A DNA stretch of 64,000 bases from Haliea sp040221975. GTDB lineage: Bacteria > Pseudomonadota > Gammaproteobacteria > Pseudomonadales > Halieaceae. The stretch covers positions 74,050 through 138,049 of the forward strand of contig JAVJWR010000010.1 of assembly GCA_040221975.1 (NCBI GenBank), in the 5' to 3' direction. Under the pieces are notes generated by a model. It was given only the letters and a program-made list of their open reading frames with translations. It was not told where the DNA came from and made no database searches. Shown here one piece after another: positions 25,711 through 33,481 of this stretch; positions within the stretch are counted from its first letter, which is position 1; the number at the start of each line of letters is the position of its first letter. A program made the translations under genes and the position numbers.

Positions 25711-25858
25711 TGTAGGAGCGCGGTCTCCGCGCGATCGACTTTGCGCCCGCAGACAAGGTGAATGGCCGCGCAGCGGCCAGAGAGGGTGGCCTGGGCCACA
25801 AGGTGAATGGCCGCGCAGCGGGCAGAGAATATCGCCCGCAGAGCGGGCTCCTACGTGG
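25711..25858. repeat. REP cluster between ettA and the PilZ gene
   Basis: Opens TGTAGGAGCGCGGTCTCCGC, closes GCAGAGCGGGCTCCTAC, and contains two copies of the ACAAGGTGAATGGCCGCGCA module, each the inverse of the 46-base unit at 18231. This is the longest array away from the RAYT gene. Confidence 0.85.
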
Positions 25859-25919
25859 AATTGGCGGCGGGGCAGCGCTATGATGATGTCGATTTACAAA
25901 TAACTGGAAGAGTAGACCC

Positions 25920-26282
25920 ATGCCCGAATCGCGCAGCGAACATCAGGATTTCACCCATGTCCGCATCGACCTCCCGGTGGAAGTGCAGCAGGGTGGCAGT
26001 GTCTGGCACCAGCGCCTGGTCGAAATTTCCCTGGGCGGCGCCGCCACCGATCAACCCGATGTCTGGGATGCCCAGTACAACGAGCCCTTTACCCTGCTGA
26101 TCGACACCGGCGCAAAGGAACCGCTGGAACTGCATGCCTGGCTGCAGAGTGTCGACAACATGCGCCTCGGGTTTACCGTCGAACATGTGGACCGTGAGAA
26201 CATCGCGCCGTTGCTGGCCCTGTTGCAGGCCCACCTGGACAACCCGGATATCCTCGACGAGGAACTGCAGCGTCTGGAATAG
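25920..26282 (+). CDS. PilZ-domain protein
   Basis: A 120-residue stand-alone PilZ-like domain: HVRIDLPVEVQQGG near residue 13 and LVEISLGGAATDQPD near residue 33 (the (D/N)xSxxG-type motif appears as EISLGG). PilZ domains bind cyclic di-GMP, but the first arginine motif is weak here (only one R), so binding is uncertain. It is convergent with the FHA gene at 26322. Confidence 0.75.
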   Translation: MPESRSEHQDFTHVRIDLPVEVQQGGSVWHQRLVEISLGGAATDQPDVWDAQYNEPFTLLIDTGAKEPLELHAWLQSVDNMRLGFTVEHVDRENIAPLLALLQAHLDNPDILDEELQRLE

Positions 26283-26321
26283 CAAGGGGAGCGCAGCGCG
26301 CTCCCGGCCAGCGCGGAAAAA

Positions 26322-27368
26322 CTACAGCAGCAAGAACGCAGCTGCTGCAGCGGCTGCAATCACCACCACTGCAGCAATCAGCAGCGGCAGCCTTGAACCG
26401 CTCGCCTTTGCACTACCAGCCCTTGCACCCCCCGCCGCGCTTTTGCCGTCCCTGGCGGGAGTACTGGCGGAGACGGGCGCATTGACGCTGGCCCGAAACA
26501 CCAGGTTGACGTTGCCCAGGCGGATCTGGTCGCCGTCGCCGAGATAGGCGGTCAGGCGCTTCTCCCCATTGACGAAGATGCCGTTGGCCGACACCAGGTT
26601 GACCAGGCGCCAGCGACCACCCTGGTGGATCAGCTGGGCGTGGCGGGCGGAGACACTGGGCTCGTCCAGCATGATCTCGCAGCTGTCCTCGCGGCCGATT
26701 TCCCACACATCCGGGTCACCACTGCTGCCCGGCTCCAGCTCCATGACATCTGCCGCGGCGCCATCGCGCACGACGATCAGATGCGGCAGATCAGAGGAGC
26801 GCCCCACGTCCGCCGCGGATGCCTGCTCCACCGAATCCATGGACAGGAACTGGGTGTGCTCCCCGGTACCGCCTTCGGTCCAGCTGCCGGGGAGGTCGGG
26901 GCTGACCGGCGCGGGTCTGGGCGGTGACTCAGCAGGCGCGGGGCCGGCCGCAGCTGCGGGAGCCGGCTCGGGGGCTGGCGCCGGCGCGGCGTCGGGCTCA
27001 AGCGGCGCCACCACCGTGGCATCATCGCCGAGAGGGGCAACCACAGTCGCATCGCTATCGACGTCCGCCGACACAGGCCCGACCACCGCGAGCCGAAACC
27101 GGTATTTGTCAAACTGGACGTCGTCGCCGTTCTTGAGTTCCACCGTGCCGACCAGACGCAACCCGTTGACCAGGGTGCCATTGGCGGACCCCATGTCCTC
27201 CAGCAGCACCCGGGTGCCGTCGACACGCAACACTGCGTGGTTGCGGGAGACTCGCGGATCCGCAATGGTAATCTCGCAATCGTCAGTGCGCCCGACCCGC
27301 ATCTCGCCGCTCAGGGCGTGCTCCGTGCCGTCCTGCGCCACCAGCGTGGCGCTGAATTCAGCCGTCAT
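26322..27368 (-). CDS. twin-FHA-domain membrane protein
   Basis: A 348-residue protein with two FHA domains. FHA1 (about 1-95): VGRTDDCEITIADPRVSRNH, then SANGTLVNGLRL. FHA2 (about 215-305): IGREDSCEIMLDEPSVSARH and SANGIFVNGEKRL. A low-complexity Ala/Pro linker joins them, and a C-terminal hydrophobic segment (LPLLIAAVVVIAAAAAAAFL) anchors it. FHA domains bind phosphothreonine peptides. It is the last gene of the cytochrome operon, 13 bases after the PP2C gene, so it likely reads phosphorylation set by an unseen kinase and the neighbouring phosphatase. Start chosen at 27368 (MTAEFSATL). Confidence 0.88.
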   Translation of the reverse strand: MTAEFSATLVAQDGTEHALSGEMRVGRTDDCEITIADPRVSRNHAVLRVDGTRVLLEDMGSANGTLVNGLRLVGTVELKNGDDVQFDKYRFRLAVVGPVSADVDSDATVVAPLGDDATVVAPLEPDAAPAPAPEPAPAAAAGPAPAESPPRPAPVSPDLPGSWTEGGTGEHTQFLSMDSVEQASAADVGRSSDLPHLIVVRDGAAADVMELEPGSSGDPDVWEIGREDSCEIMLDEPSVSARHAQLIHQGGRWRLVNLVSANGIFVNGEKRLTAYLGDGDQIRLGNVNLVFRASVNAPVSASTPARDGKSAAGGARAGSAKASGSRLPLLIAAVVVIAAAAAAAFLLL

Positions 27369-27381
27369 ACCTCTAGCTCCT

Positions 27382-28464
27382 TCATGCCCCAACTGTGGGG
27401 CCAAATACAAACCATGCCGCCGCCGCGGACAGCGCCAGCAGGGCTACCAGTGTCAGTCTCACGATGCGCCTGCGCCGCTGCTTCGCCGGCAGTTCCAGCG
27501 CCACCCGACGCAGCCCGGCCATTTCATCCGCGGACATCATCTGGGTGGTCTCGGGCGACCTGGGGGCCACGCGCGCCCGCCTCGGTGCGGGCGCTGCGAC
27601 CGCAGCCGCATCATCCGCCACCGGCAAGCCCGGCTGCACCAGCTCCGGCAAGCCGTGGTAGTCGCCGGTGCCGGGATCATACCGCCAGACCACGTTCGGC
27701 TCCAGCGGAGCGTCCGCTGCAGTACCGGATGCAACCGGGGAGCCACTGCCTGCCCACTGCACCAGAACAACGGTGACATTGTCGCGGCCACCATTCTGCA
27801 CCGCCGCCTGCACCAGTTCGTGGCAGCGCTGCTCCAGGGGCTCCTGCCGGGCGAGGATTGCCGCCAGGCGGTCACAGTCAACAACGTCGCTGAGGCCGTC
27901 GCTGCAAAGCACCAGAGTGTCACCGGCCTTGAGCTGACCCCTGTTCTGGCCCACCCGCAGCTTGTCTTCATCCTGCAGGCCGATTGCCTGCACAATGACA
28001 TTCTTGCGCGGATGGTTGCGTGCTTCGGCAAAAGTAATCTGCCCTTTTTCCAGCAGTGACTCCACATAGGAGTGATCGCGGGTCAGCAGCTTCAGCTGTC
28101 CATCCCAGAGATAGGCGCGGCTGTCCCCCACCCAGGCCAGCTCGTAGCGCGAGCCGTCAAACTGGGCCGCGACCACGGTGGTGGCCATCCCCGCCTTGCC
28201 GCGACCGGCGGCAACCGCGTCGCGCACCTCCAGGTTGGCGCTGCGAATGGCCCCCTCGAGATCGCCGATACGCTGCACGTCCCGCGCCAGTACTTCACAG
28301 GTCACCTGGCTGGCGACCTCGCCGGCCTGATGGCCGCCGACGCCATCGGCCACGACCATCAAGCCCAGCGCATCGTCGACAAAAAAAGCGTCTTCGTTGT
28401 GCTCGCGCCGGCCGACATCGGTATCGCCGCACGCCAGCCAGCGAGCGTCGGACTGTTGTTTCAT
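27382..28464 (-). CDS. PP2C-type serine/threonine phosphatase with C-terminal membrane anchor
   Basis: A 360-residue protein. The phosphatase domain (1-240) has REHNEDAFFVDDALG, VVADGVGGHQAGEVAS, LAWVGDSRAYLWDG, LCSDGLSDVVD and GGRDNVTVVLV, carrying the aspartates that hold the metal pair. A Pro/Ala-rich linker leads to a C-terminal transmembrane helix (LTLVALLALSAAAAWFVFG), placing the catalytic domain in the cytoplasm. It overlaps the pentahaem gene by four bases and precedes the FHA gene. No Ser/Thr kinase gene is in the window. Confidence 0.92.
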   Translation of the reverse strand: MKQQSDARWLACGDTDVGRREHNEDAFFVDDALGLMVVADGVGGHQAGEVASQVTCEVLARDVQRIGDLEGAIRSANLEVRDAVAAGRGKAGMATTVVAAQFDGSRYELAWVGDSRAYLWDGQLKLLTRDHSYVESLLEKGQITFAEARNHPRKNVIVQAIGLQDEDKLRVGQNRGQLKAGDTLVLCSDGLSDVVDCDRLAAILARQEPLEQRCHELVQAAVQNGGRDNVTVVLVQWAGSGSPVASGTAADAPLEPNVVWRYDPGTGDYHGLPELVQPGLPVADDAAAVAAPAPRRARVAPRSPETTQMMSADEMAGLRRVALELPAKQRRRRIVRLTLVALLALSAAAAWFVFGPTVGA

Positions 28465-29750
28465 AGGGCGCCCATCAGCTGCCTTGCCAGCACTGCGAAT
28501 TGCTGCGGCACAAAGCGATTTTCATCCTCTACAGAGCCATACAGGGCATCGAGGCCCGACTTCAACCGCTCCGCATCACCCAGCGACAGGGACAGGGTCT
28601 CCACCGCCAGGAAGGCCTGCTCGGCGGCGGTGAAATGCCGGAAGCGCTCCGCGGCGGACTGGGCCAGTAGCTCCCGGCGCAGCTGCCGTTGTTGCTCGGG
28701 GCCGTAGCTGCCCTTGCTGAGACGCTCCACCAGCGGCTCCAGACGTGCATGCAGGGCCCGGGCGGCGCTCACCACCCGCTCCCGCGACTGCTGCGAGGCC
28801 TGGTGCAGGGCGTTGAGATCAGCGCGCAAGCCGGCGACGTCATCCGGGGACAGGGTCTCCAGCACCGCCAACAGCAGCACCAGGCTGGCGTCGTTGAGGC
28901 GCACTGCTCCCGGCGGCAGCCGGTCGGGCTCCGAAGACCAGCGCAGGTCATCCATGGGGTGATGGCAGGCATGGCACTGGAAGAACGACAGCTCCGGCAC
29001 CAGGCTCTGCTGTGTGAACCACTCTTCCTGCAGCAGTTCCAGCGTGTGCATGCCGGTGACCGCAAGCCCCGCCAGCCACATGTTGACCGACGCTATGTAC
29101 GGCTTGCGCTCGCGATAGTCGGCGTCTGCCTCGTAGTGCGCAGGCTGGTTGACGGTGAAAGTTTCCAGTTCAAAGGACAGTCGCGGGTGACCCGCGCCCA
29201 TGATCTCATGGGTGGCAAACTTGTCCTTCGTGCCCAGGTGGCAGGACAGGCACAGCCGCGCCCGGGCCATGGGATCCTCGGTCGGGTACATGCCCTTCGC
29301 GAGGTTATCGGCATGGCTGGTGGTGGCCTCCGCGTGGGACTCCAGCCAGCGCCCACCGCCGCCGTGGCAGGCTTCGCAGCCGACGCCGTCGGAAATCTGG
29401 AAGCGGCGACCGCGGGCCTCCGCCGGCACGTTGTCCGCGTGGCAGTCCAGGCAGATTTTCGCGCCCTGGGCGCTGGGCAGGCCAAGCTTGTCGGCGATGG
29501 CCCCGGACTGCGCCGTCTGCAGGGTGCGGTAGGCACGGGAGTGATAATCCTGGCGCAGCCAGATCCGGTACTCATTGAGCCAGACATTGGACTCCGGATC
29601 GGCACTCACCTTGCCGTGACAGACACTGGTGGCACAGCTGGCCACACCCTCGTGAATGTCGGCTCCCTTCTCCGGCAACGGCTGGGCCTGGGCGATGCCC
29701 GCGGCAATCCCCAGCAGCAGCGCCAGTGCGGTCAGTTTTCTACGAACCAT
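28461..29750 (-). CDS. periplasmic pentahaem c-type cytochrome (c554-like)
   Basis: A 429-residue exported protein (signal peptide ending IAAGIAQAQ). Five haem-binding sites: CATSVCH (a CX4CH variant) near residue 40, then CLDCH, CEACH, CLSCH and CHACH. The segment VGCEACHGGGGRWLESH resembles cytochrome c554-type proteins. The last 150 residues are helical and haem-free. It overlaps the preceding decahaem gene by 19 bases, so the two are coupled. It probably passes electrons in the periplasm; partner and substrate are inferred. Confidence 0.9.
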   Translation of the reverse strand: MVRRKLTALALLLGIAAGIAQAQPLPEKGADIHEGVASCATSVCHGKVSADPESNVWLNEYRIWLRQDYHSRAYRTLQTAQSGAIADKLGLPSAQGAKICLDCHADNVPAEARGRRFQISDGVGCEACHGGGGRWLESHAEATTSHADNLAKGMYPTEDPMARARLCLSCHLGTKDKFATHEIMGAGHPRLSFELETFTVNQPAHYEADADYRERKPYIASVNMWLAGLAVTGMHTLELLQEEWFTQQSLVPELSFFQCHACHHPMDDLRWSSEPDRLPPGAVRLNDASLVLLLAVLETLSPDDVAGLRADLNALHQASQQSRERVVSAARALHARLEPLVERLSKGSYGPEQQRQLRRELLAQSAAERFRHFTAAEQAFLAVETLSLSLGDAERLKSGLDALYGSVEDENRFVPQQFAVLARQLMGAL

Positions 29751-32700
29751 GGCTTGCCATCTTTGTCAGTGAAGAGTTTGCGCATTTCTTCCAGGTTGAA
29801 CGGACGCGCGCCAATGCGGCCAAATACCGCCACCTGGCCTCCGGTCTCGTCCACGCCACGATCCCGCTCCAGGCCCCGGCTCAGGGACAGCGCCGGGGAA
29901 CTGGTGGGGTAGCTGGCTATCAACTGCGGCGCGGGCTCCGGCGAGAAACCGTAGAACTTGGGCTGGCTGGAAGGTGAGAACAGCTGGACAACCTTGAGCC
30001 CGCCGGCACCGTCCGCGACATAGGCAAACAGGGAGGCGTTGGTGGCGCCGACCGCCACATCGTGGGCGTCGACCAGGCCTTCACTGAAGGTCTGCAGCAG
30101 GCGCATCTTATCCGGCCGGGTGATATCGACAATGGCCATGCCCTCCCGACCCGCTGCGACATAGGCGTAGGTGCGCGCCAGATGCAGGCGCCGCGCCTGG
30201 CCCAGGGGAATGGTGTTGTCTGCGACCAGTACCGGCGCCTCGGGGTTGGTGACGTCGATGGTCTTGAGGCCGTCGGCATCGGTGACGAACAGGTAGCGGA
30301 ACTGCAGGGCCACGGAGTGGGCGCGGTTCAGCGGGACGATATCCACCAGCCGCGGCTGCAGGGGCTGGTTCAGGTTCAGCACCACCAGGCCGGCATCGGC
30401 GACGATGTAGGCATAGTAGCCCCCCAGCACCATATGGCGGGCGCCGTCGAGCACGCCGTTATCATTCCAGGTGAGGTCCCGTTCCAGGAAGTTGTTGCGC
30501 GGTTCACCGTCGGAGAGGGTGTTGACGTCGGTGAGTATCAGGCCCTCCTCCGCATCGGTGATCAGCACGTAGTTGTAGATCGGATGAAAGGGCTGCTCCA
30601 GGTTGATATCCCGCATCAGCTCACCCTCGTTGCGATCCGGGTGGATGGGCTGGTTGGTCGGCAACACGACACAGGTCGCATTGCTGCTGGGGATGCGGGT
30701 GTCGTGGCCCAGGGTGCTGAAGGGCGCGGTGATGACCCGCTGCGAAATACCCTTGTTGGCGATGCCGGCGATGTCGTACACGTGCATCCCTTTTTCGCCC
30801 TCGGCGACAAACAGATACTCGCCGCGATGCTGGACACAGGACGCCGGCCCGCTGCTGTGCGGGTAGCCGTGCAGCAGTTGCCGGTCGTTGGCCTGATGCT
30901 CGGCAAACCAGTCCGGATAGGCGTAGCGGTGCAGGTAGGAGCCGATGACCGCCTGGGGTTCATCCCACTCGGTTACCTGCACTCCGGTGACGTGCTCTTC
31001 GCCGCCGACCCAGGCGTAGTAACCGACCAGATTGACAAAGCCGGTGCCGTACATCAGCAGCTGCGCCATGATCGCGTTGTTGTCATTGTTCTTCGACAGG
31101 TGGCAGTCTTCGCAGTCCTTGGTCTCGGTCTTGCGCACGGTGTGGGCGAAGTGCGGATTGAACGCCTGCGAGCTGAAACCGCTGGCCGCAATGGGCGGCT
31201 GCTGGATGTAGATCTTCTCGCGGTTGGCGTTGGTGGAGGACAGCACCAGCGCGGAAGTGGAACGCACCGGCGCGATCTTGCCGCCCTTGGCGGCCTCGCG
31301 GCGACCCAGCAGGAACATCTGGTCCCTGGACACCTGCGGGTTGTAGGTCGCCCAGTTGCGCGAGTAGCCGCCCTCGTAGTGCTTGCGCTCGGTCTTGTAG
31401 TTGGCCTCGATGGGCAGGTGACAGCCGGCGCAGCTGGTGGTCCAGGACGTGTGGCAGGTATAGCACTCCATGTCCTCGTTGCTGTGGGCCAGGTTGTCGC
31501 TGTCGACGTCCAGACCGAAATCCTGCTCCGCCGTGTCCCTGCTCATGAGCTTGGCCCGGGCGGCCTTCTCGTTGTAGGCGGTATGGGCCGGATCCACCGT
31601 ATCCTTCACCAGGCTCATCTCCCACTCCAGGTCGGGATCGAGCACCGAGCGCTGGATCAGGGTGTTGCCGCTCCATTCAAAACGCAGGCGTCCGTCCGGG
31701 TTGCGGATGGCGCCGAGGTCGGTGCCGCCGTCCAGGGCGGCGGGGCCGGAGGTGAACAGGTTGGGATAGGCCCTGGCAGAGCCGTGGCAGTCCTTGCAGT
31801 CGATCTCCACCGCCGCGGCCACTTCACCGTAGATGTGGCCGTTGCCGTGGTTGTCCTGGGCAAAGTGGCAGTCCACGCAGTGCATGCCCTTGTCCAGGTG
31901 GATGGAGGACATGTGCACGGCTTTCTTGAACTTGTCGGGATCGTCGTCCTCGACCACGTCCCCCTCCGCATCCAGCAGGTTGCCGGTGCGATCACGCTTG
32001 AATACGGCGCGGAAGTTCCAGCCATGGCCGTGGTAGTCGGCAAACTGGGTATCGGTCAGGGTCGGGTTGAGTTCTGACACCTTTTCCAGGAAGTCCACGT
32101 CCGCCCACTTGCCCCGCGGCGCGGCACCCTCGGGGTTGCGCTCCAGCACAGAGACCTGCTCTTCGTGGGTTGGGTACACCTGCTCCTCGGGCCACATGGA
32201 CGGGGCGTCGGACTCGTAGTCCCACATGGTGTAGCCGAGGAAGCTGTTGACGAACATATTGGGCTGGTGCATGTGGCAGGACATGCACTGGGCGGTGGGG
32301 ATGGCGCGGGTGAAGGCGTGCTTCAGCGGGTGCCCTTTGCGATCCTTGGAGATGGTCGGGTCCACGGTCTGCGACTTGCCGGTATGACCATACTGCGCGT
32401 ACGGGCCCGAGTGGCGCGGGTCACGGTCGTTGGCGTAGATCACGTGGCAGGCCGCGCAGCCAGACTGGCGGTAATCCCCGGGCTGATCGTTGGTACCCAT
32501 GAACCAGGTGTGGGGGTCATTCAGGCGGGTCTTGGTGATGTTGATGACCGGCACCGAAATCCGCGCGCCGGTACCGGGGCCGCGGTTGGACTGGCGGAAA
32601 TCGGGCCGGCCGGGCTCCTCGAGCCGCTGCAGCTGGCCCAGGGCATTGGGCAGGCCTGTCTCGGGGAACAGGTTGGTGATGTTGCGGCCGCCGCGCTCGA

Positions 32701-33472
32701 ACACGCGGAAGATGTCACCGGGCTTGATGGTCTCCCAAGCCGGCAACGGGTACAGGGCTGGCAGAATGCTGGCCATGGTCATTTCGGCGGTGGGTTGCAC
32801 CGGGCCGGGGATCATCGCCGGCTCGCCCTCGCGGGTGTAGGCCTCGCCGAGGATATAGCGCTTGTAGGGCAGGATGCCATTGTTGTAGGCGGCGCCGCCC
32901 CAGAGCATGGCCGAGGTCGCCATCAGGCTGCGCTCCGCCGCCTCGATGATCGGCAGGTGGCAGGCGCCGCAGGCCTCGCGGGCAATGCGGTAATCCGAGG
33001 GATTGATGAAGCGGGTAAACTCCGGGCTCTCCCGGTTCAGCAGGGTATAGGTGCGCTCGGGGTTGGTGCTGGAGGGATAGTGCCAGGACTCCGGGTAGCG
33101 CGGCAGCACGTGGGCTTTTTCCATGACCGCCAGGTAGGCCGGATCTTCAACGCCGTCGCCACTGGTGCGGCGCACGTCGGCATCACCGCCGTGGCAGTCG
33201 GTGCAGCCCAGCTTGACCGCCGGGTTCGCGTGCATGGTTTTTTCGTCGGTCTCGGTATGGCAAGTGACGCAGCCCGCGGATTTCGCCTCCATCTGCTCAT
33301 TGCTCTGGCTGGCCGGGGCCTTGGGCGCCGTCACATAGTTGCGCTCCACCGCCTCTTCGCCACTCGCCCCCAGGGCCAGGCTCACGGGTAGCGCCAGCAG
33401 CGCTGCCAGCAGACCCGCCGTCCAGCAGCGTATGGGGTTGCCGATGGATCCAGTGTGATCAGATGTGCTCAT
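29732..33472 (-). CDS. decahaem c-type cytochrome fused to a LVIVD-repeat propeller
   Basis: A 1246-residue exported protein. Ten CxxCH sites occur in the first two thirds: CVTCH, CTDCH, CGACH, CAACH, CMSCH, CVDCH, CKDCH, CYTCH, CAGCH and CEDCH. From about residue 870 the protein changes to six LVIVD-type repeats (YLFVAEGEKGMHVYDIAG, YVLITDAEEGLILTDV, YAYIVADAGLVVLNL, YLFVTDADGLKTIDVTNP, YAYVAAGREGMAIVDI and FAYVADGAGGLKVV), predicted to form a beta-propeller. A signal anchor (LLAALLALPVSLALGAS) sits near residue 30. The propeller could bind a partner or surface ligand. ATG 33472 is preferred to GTG 33481. Confidence 0.92.
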   Translation of the reverse strand: MSTSDHTGSIGNPIRCWTAGLLAALLALPVSLALGASGEEAVERNYVTAPKAPASQSNEQMEAKSAGCVTCHTETDEKTMHANPAVKLGCTDCHGGDADVRRTSGDGVEDPAYLAVMEKAHVLPRYPESWHYPSSTNPERTYTLLNRESPEFTRFINPSDYRIAREACGACHLPIIEAAERSLMATSAMLWGGAAYNNGILPYKRYILGEAYTREGEPAMIPGPVQPTAEMTMASILPALYPLPAWETIKPGDIFRVFERGGRNITNLFPETGLPNALGQLQRLEEPGRPDFRQSNRGPGTGARISVPVINITKTRLNDPHTWFMGTNDQPGDYRQSGCAACHVIYANDRDPRHSGPYAQYGHTGKSQTVDPTISKDRKGHPLKHAFTRAIPTAQCMSCHMHQPNMFVNSFLGYTMWDYESDAPSMWPEEQVYPTHEEQVSVLERNPEGAAPRGKWADVDFLEKVSELNPTLTDTQFADYHGHGWNFRAVFKRDRTGNLLDAEGDVVEDDDPDKFKKAVHMSSIHLDKGMHCVDCHFAQDNHGNGHIYGEVAAAVEIDCKDCHGSARAYPNLFTSGPAALDGGTDLGAIRNPDGRLRFEWSGNTLIQRSVLDPDLEWEMSLVKDTVDPAHTAYNEKAARAKLMSRDTAEQDFGLDVDSDNLAHSNEDMECYTCHTSWTTSCAGCHLPIEANYKTERKHYEGGYSRNWATYNPQVSRDQMFLLGRREAAKGGKIAPVRSTSALVLSSTNANREKIYIQQPPIAASGFSSQAFNPHFAHTVRKTETKDCEDCHLSKNNDNNAIMAQLLMYGTGFVNLVGYYAWVGGEEHVTGVQVTEWDEPQAVIGSYLHRYAYPDWFAEHQANDRQLLHGYPHSSGPASCVQHRGEYLFVAEGEKGMHVYDIAGIANKGISQRVITAPFSTLGHDTRIPSSNATCVVLPTNQPIHPDRNEGELMRDINLEQPFHPIYNYVLITDAEEGLILTDVNTLSDGEPRNNFLERDLTWNDNGVLDGARHMVLGGYYAYIVADAGLVVLNLNQPLQPRLVDIVPLNRAHSVALQFRYLFVTDADGLKTIDVTNPEAPVLVADNTIPLGQARRLHLARTYAYVAAGREGMAIVDITRPDKMRLLQTFSEGLVDAHDVAVGATNASLFAYVADGAGGLKVVQLFSPSSQPKFYGFSPEPAPQLIASYPTSSPALSLSRGLERDRGVDETGGQVAVFGRIGARPFNLEEMRKLFTDKDGKPWFVEN

Positions 33473-33481
33473 AACGGCCAC

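Noticed and set aside
30062..32077. 671-codon plus-strand open frame opposite the decahaem-LVIVD gene
   Set aside because: Sequence is low in hydrophobic-core pattern and rich in G/V/A/H/Q as typical for antisense of CxxCH-rich DNA; no family match.
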